A stretch of 64,000 nucleotides of DNA. Origin: Sphingomonadales bacterium (lineage in GTDB: Bacteria > Pseudomonadota > Alphaproteobacteria > Sphingomonadales > Sphingomonadaceae). Where the stretch lies: positions 1-64,000 of the forward strand of contig JAAURJ010000007.1 in the NCBI GenBank assembly GCA_012032285.1, given 5' to 3'. The stretch's first letter is position 1; every line of letters begins with the position of its first letter. The notes under the pieces are model-generated. The model saw only the letters and a program-made list of their open reading frames with translations. It made no database searches and was not told the DNA's origin. Positions 51,140 to 59,881 of this stretch are shown piece by piece. A program made the translations under genes and the position numbers.

Positions 51140-52112
51140 TCCGCCTTTTTTCCATAACGCGCCATAATATCCTGCATCGCGTTGGCGCTGATGGTCAGTC
51201 CAGATTTTTCCAAGTCTGCCGAAGGCCATGCGCCCGATAGCAACAATGTGCGAACCTGCGGCGGGGGCGGGGGTGGCCATGGCAGGCCCGGCACCTGCGC
51301 CTTTTGCAAAGCTTTGCCTTGGCGTCGCTTTGCCCCTTGCCGGCATCGAGAATAGACGGCTTCGTCAATTGCCATGCGGGCAATGCACCCGCACCGCCAA
51401 TTTGCCACAAAGACGCTCCATTTTCATAGAGCAACAGCGCAATTTCGTAATTTTCCATCGACAGTGCATCATGGATTGGCGCGAAACCCAATGCATCGGC
51501 GGCGTTCACATCCGCCCCGTGACGCAGCAAGGTCATCACGCCGCCCTTTGCGTCAAAGGCAAACAGCTCTTTCATAATATTTTTGCCGTTCAACTTTGCC
51601 GCATCGCTGCTCGCGCCCGCTTGAAGCAGCATTTCGGCCATGGCCGGGCTATCGGCAAGTAAGGCAAGTGTGAGCGCCTCCCCTTTTTGCACCCCGTCGG
51701 CTGCCGCGCCTTTGCCGAGCAAAAGGGTCAGCATATCCGCATTGCAACTGGCCACTGCAAAGGTCAGCAAATCGCCATATTGCCCGGTCGGCGGCGCATC
51801 CATCTTCGGATCATAAAGCACCTGCGTCGCCAAAAGTTTTGGATCGGAATCGATCATCGCTGCGGCTTTTTCCAGATCGCCCGCAAATATCGCTTCGGCC
51901 AATAATTTTCCCGATTGCCCGCTGCTTAAATGCGCGGCGATTTTTTGCATCGACGGTCGCACCGCCGATGGCCGGGCCGAAAAACAGCTATTGTTCTGGG
52001 TCACGTCGCATCCTCCGAGAAGCAAGGAGGACATTGCCCCCAAAAAAGCCGCTTTTGCCATGCGCCTGCGCACCAAGGATAGAAGAGCTTGCGAAGAAAA
52101 GCGGCTGATCAT
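51136..52112 (-). CDS. Ankyrin-repeat lipoprotein (frameshift near 51320)
   Basis: Start at ATG 52112 (MISRFSSQALLSL) or 52061 (MAKAAFLGAM); both include the lipobox LLLGGC. Four to five ankyrin units follow: LLTFAVASCNADMLTLLLGKG, ALTLALLADSPAMAEMLLQAG, HGADVNAADALGFAPIHDAL, YEIALLLYENGASLWQIG. The frame breaks after GQSDAK; one added base gives KALQKAQVPGLPWPPPPPPQV with a Pro-rich end. The final codons overlap the convergent pentapeptide gene by four bases. Possibly a periplasmic protein-binding partner. Confidence 0.75.
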
Positions 52113-52183
52113 AAGCGTATCCGGCGGTTGATAAAGCATGATAGCCCGGCTGGCAATCATTGCCCATGCCAGTCGTCATCACG

Positions 52184-53128
52184 CTACAGGCTGCTGACGA
52201 CCCATTCCATGCCATGACGGGCTGCGGGATTGTCCTGATACCATTTGACGCCTTCTGGCCGGACCGCGTCAATACCGATGCGCCGACCATAGGCTTCGGG
52301 CGCGTCGAGGATCGCCGCACCCAATAATCCGCCCAGCACGCCGCCAATCACCCGGTCACCACCATCCTGCAAAAGCGACAGAATTTCACCCCGCACAAAA
52401 TAGGCGTCGACCGCGCCCGCCCGGTCCACACCTGCGGCCATGCGCAGGCTTTCGGCGGTTTTGACGGTATTGGCGCTTAGCCCCGATGCGTTAAAAGTCG
52501 TCGCAGGAATCCCGCCCGATATGGCCGCAGCCGAAGCCAGCCCGCCGCCCAGCGAATGGCCGGTAAAGGTGACATTGCCATTGCCGTAAAGCGCAATCTT
52601 CTGCCCGATCTCCAATGCCTTGCGGTAATTATCGGGGGACAGGCCCACGCTTTGTTGAAAATTGGACCGCCAATCGCTCGCCGATTGTGACCCGCGGAAA
52701 GATACCACATAGTGGGTGTCAGCCCCCGTGCCGGTCACATAGACACGCGCCTTGAACGCGCTTTGTGTTGATGACAAATCCTGAGGGTTCAAACCGAGAG
52801 CGCCCAGATCACCCGGCGTTGCGGCGCGGTATCCCGATGGCGGATTGGGGCTATCGCGGTAGACATCCTGCGCCAAAAGGGCAAGGTCGCGGGGCTGCGG
52901 CCCTGCGGCAGGCGCGCCCGAAGCTTGCAGAGCGGAAGCCGCAGCTACTGTTGTTTTTACGGTGGCAGGCGGCAGTGCATAAGCCGCAATTTCGCGCGAC
53001 GGTATCGCCAATATCGCATCCGCAAATAGAGCGCGGGGCATTGCGGGCATATGCCGCAATGCCTCGGATAGAATCCGTCCCGTCACTGTCTGGGACAAAC
53101 TTTGCGTCTGTCCTATTGCCGATACCAT
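52184..53128 (-). CDS. Class-3 lipase-like protein without Sec signal
   Basis: 314 residues. Alpha/beta hydrolase core from about 85: LALLAQDVYRDSPNPPSGY, YVVSFRGSQSASDWRSNF, nucleophile Ser192 in FTGHSLGGGLASAAA, likely Asp in DAYFVRGEILSLL and His in ARHGMEWV. The first 25 residues (MVSAIGQTQSLSQTVTGRIL) have no hydrophobic signal; they are Ser/Thr/Gln-rich, as many T3SS substrates are. A Gly/Ala hydrophobic patch VIGGVLGGLLGAAI occurs near 270. The gene is about 1.5 kb from the type III secretion genes; effector status is inference. Confidence 0.78.
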   Translation of the reverse strand: MVSAIGQTQSLSQTVTGRILSEALRHMPAMPRALFADAILAIPSREIAAYALPPATVKTTVAAASALQASGAPAAGPQPRDLALLAQDVYRDSPNPPSGYRAATPGDLGALGLNPQDLSSTQSAFKARVYVTGTGADTHYVVSFRGSQSASDWRSNFQQSVGLSPDNYRKALEIGQKIALYGNGNVTFTGHSLGGGLASAAAISGGIPATTFNASGLSANTVKTAESLRMAAGVDRAGAVDAYFVRGEILSLLQDGGDRVIGGVLGGLLGAAILDAPEAYGRRIGIDAVRPEGVKWYQDNPAARHGMEWVVSSL

Positions 53129-53339
53129 TTTTGTAGCTCCCGTTTAGCAGATTATATTCTGACACATATTTATGACCCAAATTCGAGGCGCTGTAACTAG
53201 ACATAATGTTTAGGGCCTATTGCCTGCCGCCTAAACATTTTGTGGAGATACAGAGCGTCATAAATCTGTTACAACACTGTCAGTAAGGGCATGAAACCGC
53301 TGCAAATTGGCGGCTTAGTTGATGTAGAGGGGCGAGATT
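53129..53339. other. Divergent promoter region between lipase and TTG-start gene
   Basis: About 210 bp without a gene. It must hold promoters for the lipase (minus) and the two-gene unit on the plus strand. I see no repeat and no clear consensus promoter. Confidence 0.4.
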
Positions 53340-53812
53340 TTGACCGGAATAGACGGCACACGACGCAAAATCATCTCCGCCGCAGGCGCAGCCGGTAAAG
53401 CGGCAAGCGCCAATAATGTGGCGGCACGCGAAATGACGGGCATTACCGGACGCATAGGGGCGGCGCTGTCCGATGCCCTTAACCTTGTTGATGGAGATGG
53501 CAAGGGCGGCGGTAAGGGCGGCGACTTTGGCGGCGAAGCGGATCCATATGAAATCGAATCAATATGCGATGCGCTGGAAAAAACTATCCGGGCAGCGCCG
53601 CCGATCGCGGACGACTGACCCGCAGCCTGCATGAATTTGCGATTGAAGGCGCGGCGTTATTCGCAGCCCGGCCCGAGGCAAGGGCGCTCAGCCATATTCA
53701 AACGGCCATTGCTGCTGTGCAAAATGCCCCTGCCTCTTCTGACGCATCGCTGCGGAGCATTGCCGATGCGGTGGACAGCGCGACGAGCGCGATACGGAGG
53801 AAGGTCGCATGA
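53340..53812 (+). CDS. Protein of unknown function paired with the DUF1521-like gene (frameshift near 53592-53602)
   Basis: TTG start at 53340 behind AGAGGGG. First part: TRRKIISAAGAAGKAASANN, GITGRIGAALSDALNLVDGD and a Gly/Lys/Asp linker; after one added base: ADRGRLTRSLHEFAIEGAAL, LSHIQTAIAAVQNAPASSDASL, IADAVDSATSAIRRKVA. About 157 residues, Ala-rich and mostly helical, without signal peptide. Not recognised. Four-base overlap with the next gene suggests a chaperone or partner for it. Confidence 0.55.
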
Positions 53813-54642
53813 TCAGCACAAGCCTCTCCCTTCTCCCCGCTTTTCCTGCGGCCATTGACGGCGCGGCTATGGGCGGCCTGCAACCGGTCGAAAAACTCGG
53901 CCTTGGGCGCAATGAAATCGGTTTCACACAAACCGCGCCTGGCCTGCTCGAAGCCCGGTTGGAACGCTACTATCAGCTGACAATTGACCAAAATGCGGCA
54001 TCGGTAAAAGTGGAAAATCAAAAGCTGGGAAAAGCCATCACCATTTTTGCGATGGATGCAACGATCATGCCCGAAAGCGGGGATATGCTCAGCTTTGCCG
54101 GGAAAACCAGCCTGTCATTTGGCGATGACAGCAAAATCACATTGGTGACCAACTATAAATCCGGCCAGCTGGCGCCAGCTTCCATCAGCAACATCATCAT
54201 ATCATCGCACGATAAGGGCAGCGTCGTCACCGGGCTGGGCAATACAGATACGCCGCTGATCATTGACAGCAGTAAGTCAGGCTACCGGCTCGATGAAATC
54301 CATAAGGACGGATTGCTGTTGGTTGAAAAAAATGATGGCGATTATGAGCATGAAGATGGCGCCGTGCTTGATCAGCTTTTGCTTAACAAAACATTGGAAG
54401 GCGGAAAATTTGGTCCGCAAACCAACAAGCAAAGCGATCAGGAATTTATGCAAAAGATGATTGCCGTCATGGTCAGAAATCTCTCTTTGATGTCGGTATC
54501 AATGGCCTATTCCAGCCTGACTGATCCGATCCGGGAGGATATCATCCGCGATTCAAACCGATCATCTGATGAGCAAAAAGCCTATGAAAGGCGTTTGCGC
54601 ATATTACATGAACAGAAGGATTTTTCCGCCCAGTTGGATTAG
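53809..54642 (+). CDS. DUF1521-like protein, candidate secreted protein
   Basis: 277 residues, no Sec signal; Ser/Ala-rich N-terminus MISTSLSLLPAFPAAIDGA. Central region resembles the DUF1521 (MIIA) domain of rhizobial NopE effectors: YYQLTIDQNAASVKVENQ, LSFAGKTSLSFGDDSKITLVTN, NIIISSHDKGSVVTGLGN, GYRLDEIHKDGLLLVEKNDG. The calcium-triggered autocleavage motif GDPH is not present at the expected place (IFAMDATI there). C-terminal 80 residues helical. Convergent with the T3SS operon, 18 bp apart. Effector role is inference. Confidence 0.6.
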   Translation: MISTSLSLLPAFPAAIDGAAMGGLQPVEKLGLGRNEIGFTQTAPGLLEARLERYYQLTIDQNAASVKVENQKLGKAITIFAMDATIMPESGDMLSFAGKTSLSFGDDSKITLVTNYKSGQLAPASISNIIISSHDKGSVVTGLGNTDTPLIIDSSKSGYRLDEIHKDGLLLVEKNDGDYEHEDGAVLDQLLLNKTLEGGKFGPQTNKQSDQEFMQKMIAVMVRNLSLMSVSMAYSSLTDPIREDIIRDSNRSSDEQKAYERRLRILHEQKDFSAQLD

Positions 54643-54660
54643 GATTAAGGTTCGCGCCGC

Positions 54661-55308
54661 TTATCCTTTTGCCTGCTGACCGGGAAGCATTGGTGATTGC
54701 ATTGGCGCAAATTCCACCGATGCCACGCGCAGCTTTTTCTGTTTGAGCCGATAGGCGAGATCGGCGGCAACTCGGTTCATCACAGTGGCGGGCAATTGCC
54801 CCTGACCTTGAAGTTGGATGGCAATCCGTCCTGCCCCGTCGCGGGCCAATATCACCGATTCAACCGACATCGCGCCCATGGGTAGTTGCAATTGAAACTG
54901 CGCATTCAACCCGCGGCCCGCCAGCTCCTGTATCGCCGCCGCCATTTTTTCCAGATGCGCCGGTAATGGCTCTGCGCTGGCTTTCGTCTGCTGCGCAGTG
55001 GCGGCATTGATTCCTCCCGCCCCCGCCCGCAACGGCATAGCGGCATCGCCGCGCTCGCCCAGGCCCTGACGCTCATCCTGCAACAAGCCGCCGGGTGATC
55101 GCAATATTGCTTTTTTCCCGTCCCCTTTGGTTTCGGGGCTTTTCTGCTCCTCTTTGCCGTCCATTTTTCCGGCTTGGCGCTCCATGCTTTTCTTGAACAG
55201 ATTTTGCCGTTCCCGGCTGGCATCCGGCGCCGTGCGGTGATGCGGCGCCGTTGTTTGTGCGCCCTGAGTCATGGAGGGACCATTGCCTTTACCATTGCCT
55301 GTTATCAT
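54661..55308 (-). CDS. sctP: T3SS needle-length control / FliK-like protein SctP
   Basis: 215 residues. Low-complexity N-terminal half (Gly, Lys, Gln, Pro) and a C-terminal domain of about 90 residues: LNAQFQLQLPMGAMSVESVIL, RIAIQLQGQGQLPATVMNRVAADLAYRLKQKKL. This two-part form and position after SctO fit the SctP/HpaP/FliK substrate-switch proteins. Last gene of the operon, four-base overlap with sctO. A stop and convergent gene follow, so sctQ is not here. Confidence 0.6.
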   Translation of the reverse strand: MITGNGKGNGPSMTQGAQTTAPHHRTAPDASRERQNLFKKSMERQAGKMDGKEEQKSPETKGDGKKAILRSPGGLLQDERQGLGERGDAAMPLRAGAGGINAATAQQTKASAEPLPAHLEKMAAAIQELAGRGLNAQFQLQLPMGAMSVESVILARDGAGRIAIQLQGQGQLPATVMNRVAADLAYRLKQKKLRVASVEFAPMQSPMLPGQQAKG

Positions 55309-55802
55309 CGAAGCGCTCCTGCAAATTTTTGGGGCGCACCTGTTGCCGCGGGACGCTGCCGCGATTCCTGCATCTCTTCCATCGCCGCCTCATCGTGCCG
55401 TTCCTTTTGACGGAGCAAAAGCTGCTTCTGCTGCGCTAGGAATGCATCGCAGCGTGCTTCGCAGGCCGTTACGTCCCGCTGACCCAACTTAAGCGCCGCT
55501 TCTGCTTCATCCAATGCGGCACGCGCCTCTGCCTCCCTTTCGATCGACCGGTCCAGATGAGCCTGCGATTCGCCCTCCCAAATTCGCAGCTGTTCAGCTT
55601 GCGGTTCGCCGCGCATTTGCCGCTGTGCATCGGAAAGGCGCGTCCGTGCGGCCGCCACCGCCCCGATTGCAATATCCAATTGCTGCTGCGCCGCGGCCAC
55701 CGCCTGAAGCGCACGGGAAAGCATTTGCTGCGCCTTGGACAAACGGGCTACCGCCACTTTTCTGGCCTGTGCCAGCTGCTCTATCCGATCAGCAAGCGTC
55801 AC
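55305..55802 (-). CDS. sctO: T3SS central stalk protein SctO
   Basis: 165 residues, almost entirely coiled coil with heptads of Ala, Leu, Gln, Arg: LADRIEQLAQARKVAVARL, QMLSRALQAVAAAQQQLD, AHLDRSIEREAEARAALDEAEAAL. Size, coiled-coil content and place after the ATPase gene are those of SctO/FliJ, which links the ATPase to the export gate. Overlaps both neighbours by four bases. Confidence 0.7.
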   Translation of the reverse strand: MTLADRIEQLAQARKVAVARLSKAQQMLSRALQAVAAAQQQLDIAIGAVAAARTRLSDAQRQMRGEPQAEQLRIWEGESQAHLDRSIEREAEARAALDEAEAALKLGQRDVTACEARCDAFLAQQKQLLLRQKERHDEAAMEEMQESRQRPAATGAPQKFAGALR

Positions 55803-57114
55803 AGTTCACCATCGCCAAAGGCCCGCAGCCGCGCAACCGTTTGCGCCATGCTACTTACCTCGCCCGTTTCCTGCTGCAAAAAGGCTTCCATCTCCTCCCG
55901 GCTGTCAATCGCCCGGTCGGCCATCCGGTCGCGGCCCGGTTCATAATCACCCATCTGGATCAGTAATTCGGTATCGCGCAGCTTTTGCTGCATCGCCCGG
56001 ACCAAAGCCGCCGATTTTTGCTGTTCGCGGGAGGCCAGCCGGGTAAAGAGCCGCGAGAGGCTGTCCAAAACATCAATCGCCGGATAATGGCCGCGCGCCG
56101 CCAATTGGCGTGAAAGGGTGATGTGGCCGTCGAGCAGCGAGCGAACCTCTTCGCCTATCGGATCGCCATCTTCTTCCTCCAAAAGCACAGTGTAGATACC
56201 CGTAATTGATCCCGTTGCTGCCACCCCGGCGCGTTCGAATAAACGCGGCAAATCGGCAAAAACCGAAGGCGGAAAACCGCGCCGGACTGCTGGCTCGCCC
56301 GCTGATAAACCAACCTCGCGCAGCGCCCGGGCATAGCGGGTGACGCTGTCCATCAACAGCAGGACATTTTTGCCTTGGTCCCGCATTCCTTCGGCGATGC
56401 TGGTGGCAACGCGGGCGCGCGGACCCGTTCCATCGCCGGACGGTCGGAGGTGGAGGCGATAAGCACCGAGCGTGCCAGCCCTTCTTCGCCCAGCACATCT
56501 TCAATAAATTCGCGCACCTCGCGCCCGCGTTCACCGATCAGGGCGATGACAATCGCATCCGTCTTTGCCTGCCGCGCAAGCAGCCCCATCAGTGTCGATT
56601 TACCGCAGCCTGCGCTGGCGAACACACCTATACGCTGCCCCGTGCCGATCGTCATCAATCCGTCAATAGCGCGAATACCGCTTTCCATAGCCGACGATAT
56701 TGGTGCGCGGTCAAGCGGATTGGGGGCCTCTCCATCCAATGGGCGCATTCTGTCTTGCGCAACCGGGCCCAGCCCGTCCAAAGGGTTCATCCGCGCATCA
56801 AACACACGGCCAAGCAAATCATCGCCGCAGGGAATTTCCGCCCGGCCGCTGCGCAGCACGACATCGCTATCGGGCGAAATACCCCGCAGCTCACCTAGCG
56901 GGGTCAGGATAATGTCTTCGCCATGAAGTCCGATAATTTCCGCCCAAAGCAAATGTTCGCCCGATGGGCTGACAATGCGGCAGCTATCCCCTACCCGGCC
57001 CGAAATGCCGCGTACGGTTATTGTCGTGCCAAGCGCAGTGACAATGCGTCCGCGCTGTTCAAATAAAGGTTCGCCGTGCAGGGCGGCGACAAGATTGCTA
57101 CCGGACCGGCTCAT
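55799..57114 (-). CDS. sctN: T3SS ATPase SctN (frameshift at 56411-56420)
   Basis: Hexameric export ATPase. Walker A in FASAGCGKSTLM at about 165-176, ALIGERGREVREFIEDVLGEEGL, RPAMERVRA before the break and, with one base added, RVATSIAEGMRDQGKNVLLLMDSVTRYARALREVGLSAGEPAVRRGFPPSVFADLPRL, read here in two parts. It is followed by SITGIYTVLLEEEDGDPIGEEVRSLLDGHI, as in SctN/FliI. About 438 residues. The catalytic RGFPPS segment and Arg residues are present. Confidence 0.93.
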
Positions 57115-57749
57115 TCCTCCGAATCCTCTTCATCCGTGGGCGTTGCTGACGGCGGCGTCATATTGGCCACGCCCCATTTTTCCGCTATCGCCGATAATTG
57201 CACCGATAGATCCGCGACAATGGTGCGCTTTCCATCGGCCAAGTGGCAATCGGTATCGCCCAGCGCGGGATCAGCGATAAAATTGACGCCGCCAGATGGC
57301 TCAATACGCTCCGCCAGATTGGCTGCATTGGCGGGGCTAAGGTGCAATCGGACCGGCCCGTCTCCGCTATAGCTTTGCAATAATTTTCGCGCGATATGTT
57401 CGGTTACGGCCTGTTTTGGCATATCGCCAATGATACTGGTTGCTGCCGCCAGCGCGGCTTCTGCGACTGATGCCGACAAACGGGCTTCGATCGCCTTAAT
57501 CTGCCGGGCAAAATCTTCTGCATTGTGCGCAAGGCTCTGCGTCAACATCGCCCGCGCCTCTTCCAAAGCATCATCATAGGCGTCTTGCCGCGCCTTTTCC
57601 AACACGGCCTGCTGCTCCGCCGCCCTGTCGCGGATATCGGCAAGCAGGTCCGCCGCGCTGTCAAAATCTTGCCGGTCGCTGGCCTTTAGGACGCCGTTGC
57701 CGGTTCCTGTAAAGCTGCCTTCGGGCAGGTCGAGGAGGAAATAGCTCAT
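57111..57749 (-). CDS. sctL: T3SS stator protein SctL (FliH/YscL-like)
   Basis: 212 residues. Helical N-terminus with ADLLADIRDRAAEQQAVLEKARQDAYDDALEEARAML in two stretches, then a C-terminal domain ARLSASVAEAALAAATSIIGD and VRLHLSPANAANLAERIEP typical of SctL/HrpE, ending NFIADPALGDTDCHLADG. Regulates the ATPase. Translationally coupled to sctK and sctN by four-base overlaps. Confidence 0.8.
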   Translation of the reverse strand: MSYFLLDLPEGSFTGTGNGVLKASDRQDFDSAADLLADIRDRAAEQQAVLEKARQDAYDDALEEARAMLTQSLAHNAEDFARQIKAIEARLSASVAEAALAAATSIIGDMPKQAVTEHIARKLLQSYSGDGPVRLHLSPANAANLAERIEPSGGVNFIADPALGDTDCHLADGKRTIVADLSVQLSAIAEKWGVANMTPPSATPTDEEDSEE

Positions 57750-58330
57750 ATTGTCTCTCCTGCTTCATCCGCCGCATCCGCCTCACTGGCCCTATGGCCA
57801 TGACGCATCACCAGCGGTATGGCGAGCGCCGTCAGCCGCGCCGCAGGATCGTTACCGGCGGCACCAGCAAATTGTCCCGCAGCGCTGACCGGCAATCCTG
57901 CGGCCAATAATTTCCACCCTAAATGCAGCAGCATATCAGGCCGGGGCACCAAATGGGTGAGCGGGGTTTGATCCGCTTCATCCAGATCAAGCCCGCATAA
58001 GGCTTCGAACAAATCGTCCCCCACTGCACGGGCAAAAGAGCTTAGCCGTGGTCCTGAAATTTCCATGTCGATCGCGCTGCGGCAAGACAATATGGCCGCC
58101 GCCTGTGCCAGCCGGTTCTGCTGCGCCTCATCCCAGCTTATCCATATAGGCAAAATGCGCAGCAATTTGAGCCTGTCATCATTTGACGCGGCATTTTGCC
58201 GGAACCGGGCGCTTCTTGCCCTATCTGTCTTTATCCCTGCGGCCTGCAACCGGCGTGCGAAGCGTTGGCGCCGTTGTCCGCTTGATTCCGGCGGTGCCGT
58301 TTCGGGATCAGGGGCAGATGCATTCATCAT
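57746..58330 (-). CDS. sctK: T3SS accessory sorting-platform protein SctK-like
   Basis: 194 residues, no signal or membrane segment. Middle part FARAVGDDLFEALCGLDL and LLHLGWKLLAAGLPVSAAGQFAGA. Sequence identity to known SctK cannot be judged here; the call rests mainly on position between sctJ and sctL, as in Ysc-type operons. Translationally coupled to both. Confidence 0.5.
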   Translation of the reverse strand: MMNASAPDPETAPPESSGQRRQRFARRLQAAGIKTDRARSARFRQNAASNDDRLKLLRILPIWISWDEAQQNRLAQAAAILSCRSAIDMEISGPRLSSFARAVGDDLFEALCGLDLDEADQTPLTHLVPRPDMLLHLGWKLLAAGLPVSAAGQFAGAAGNDPAARLTALAIPLVMRHGHRASEADAADEAGETI

Positions 58331-59121
58331 TCCGTTGTATTTCCATCCATAGACGCAGGCACATTGGCGCTATCCTTTCGGCGCCGGGAAAACCACGCCC
58401 TTACCGCAAGGCCAAGCAGCCCCAAGGCGGCCAAAATGGCGATTATACGCAGCACCGATCCATCATTCACACGGCCCGCCGCAGCCGGAGCGGGCGGGCC
58501 CGATGCCGCCGCCACCATCATCACCGAGACATTATCAGGGGCCAGTCCTTCCACTCCATTGGCCACCAATGTTTTGACCCCGCTGCTATGTTGCCGCACA
58601 TCAAAACCGCTGCGATATTTGATCAGCACCGATGCCGTTGTCGGCTTTACCTCCCGCGTCACCGCATCGGGTTCGGGCATTCCCAATTGCACCCTTGCGC
58701 TGACCACGCCGTCAATTTCGCTGATGGTGCGGGCAAGATCATTTTGTGTGGCGCAGACAAGGCGGGCCTGCTGCGACAGGGCGGTTTCGCCGAAACCTGC
58801 GGGCTGAAACGCCGAACATAATGTTTCGCTTTGCGCCCTTGGCAGGCCGCGCACCTGCAACAGGGATACCGATTTGGCAAAATCATCGTCGCTGACTGCG
58901 ATGTCCCACTTACCCTCCTCAGCTGCGGCTTTGCTGGCGGAGACACCATTTTCGTTCAAAACCGCTATAATCTCATTCGCATCCTGTTCGCTTAAACCCG
59001 ATTGCAGTTTTTGTTCGCTGCACGCTGCCAACATCAATATGACTGACAATATCAATATGTGCCGCAAGCGATTGCGCCATAGCGATGCCAATCCGGCATC
59101 TGCCGGAAAATAAATGTTCAA
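58327..59121 (-). CDS. sctJ: T3SS inner membrane ring lipoprotein SctJ
   Basis: 264 residues from a TTG at 59121, which follows GGGAG and opens a lipoprotein signal ending LMLAAC (Cys34). Mature part is a YscJ/FliF ring domain: SGLSEQDANEIIAVLNENGVSAS, DIAVSDDDFAKSVSLLQVRGLP, ETALSQQARLVCATQNDLARTISEIDGVVSARVQ. One C-terminal membrane helix (LRIIAILAALGLLGLAVRAWF) and a basic tail. A longer reading to ATG 59187 would overlap sctI. Clear SctJ. Confidence 0.9.
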   Translation of the reverse strand: MNIYFPADAGLASLWRNRLRHILILSVILMLAACSEQKLQSGLSEQDANEIIAVLNENGVSASKAAAEEGKWDIAVSDDDFAKSVSLLQVRGLPRAQSETLCSAFQPAGFGETALSQQARLVCATQNDLARTISEIDGVVSARVQLGMPEPDAVTREVKPTTASVLIKYRSGFDVRQHSSGVKTLVANGVEGLAPDNVSVMMVAAASGPPAPAAAGRVNDGSVLRIIAILAALGLLGLAVRAWFSRRRKDSANVPASMDGNTTE

Positions 59122-59134
59122 AATTTCGGCTCCC

Positions 59135-59545
59135 TTACCCTTGTTGCCGGAATAATTGTTGCACACCGTCCGAACTGCGGTTGGCAATGTTGGAGGTGAG
59201 CTGGCACTGGAACATGAATTCCTGACATTTCATGGTCAGCTGCACAATCTCTCCCGGTGTTAATTGCCCACCGCTGGCTTCGGCGGTTGCCGCATAATCC
59301 GACACCGACTTCGCCTGCACATTCACATTGTCCAATGCGGAAAACATGGTTTTGATAGGTGCGGGCATTTCGCTGCTGCTGGCAGGGGAGACGGCCTCGG
59401 CGCGCTGCATCGATTGGGTAAACCGGGTATTAAGCTGTGGACTACCGCCTTCCGGTGCAAACAGCCCGTCCATATGATGCGTGCGCATTGCGCCCGCCTC
59501 TTGCCCCTTGCCAACGGCGGAGACGACCATTGTTTCGGCTGCCAT
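59135..59545 (-). CDS. sctI: T3SS inner rod protein SctI
   Basis: 136 residues. The C-terminal 45 residues (GEIVQLTMKCQEFMFQCQLT then NIANRSSDGVQQLFRQQG) fit the YscI/PrgJ ending, a helix finishing in a Gln-Gln. N-terminal part is Ala/Met/Gly-rich and longer than in YscI (115). Sits between the needle-like gene and sctJ, as in other injectisomes. Confidence 0.75.
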   Translation of the reverse strand: MAAETMVVSAVGKGQEAGAMRTHHMDGLFAPEGGSPQLNTRFTQSMQRAEAVSPASSSEMPAPIKTMFSALDNVNVQAKSVSDYAATAEASGGQLTPGEIVQLTMKCQEFMFQCQLTSNIANRSSDGVQQLFRQQG

Positions 59546-59548
59546 AAA

Positions 59549-59854
59549 CTATCCTTTCCGGGCCATGGTTTCCAGCGCTTTGGACACCGAATCCAAGGAT
59601 GTGTGAGAGCTGTTTGCCATGAAGCTCATCCGCATTGATTCTGCGGTCAGCTGAGTGATATCCGATGGCCGGTCCAACCCTTCCTGGCCCAAGGCTTCCG
59701 ACCGTTGCACAATCACATCGGCCTGCTTGTCCAATGCCTCACCCCATGCCGTGGCAAAGGCTTCGAACCAGTTTTTGCTCCGCTGTCCGCCCGATACCAG
59801 CATGGGCGAATACATCATATTACTGGCATTGACTCTATCGACAGGATTACTCAT
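59549..59854 (-). CDS. sctF: T3SS needle protein SctF-like
   Basis: 101 residues, small and helical with no signal. C-terminal helix PSDITQLTAESMRMSFMANS and SLDSVSKALETMARKG follow the spacing seen in needle subunits. Slightly longer than the usual 60-85 and the assignment is by position and shape. Directly upstream of sctI by 3 bp. Confidence 0.55.
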   Translation of the reverse strand: MSNPVDRVNASNMMYSPMLVSGGQRSKNWFEAFATAWGEALDKQADVIVQRSEALGQEGLDRPSDITQLTAESMRMSFMANSSHTSLDSVSKALETMARKG

Positions 59855-59881
59855 TTTTGTTTCCTTCCTTGCTGACTTAAC

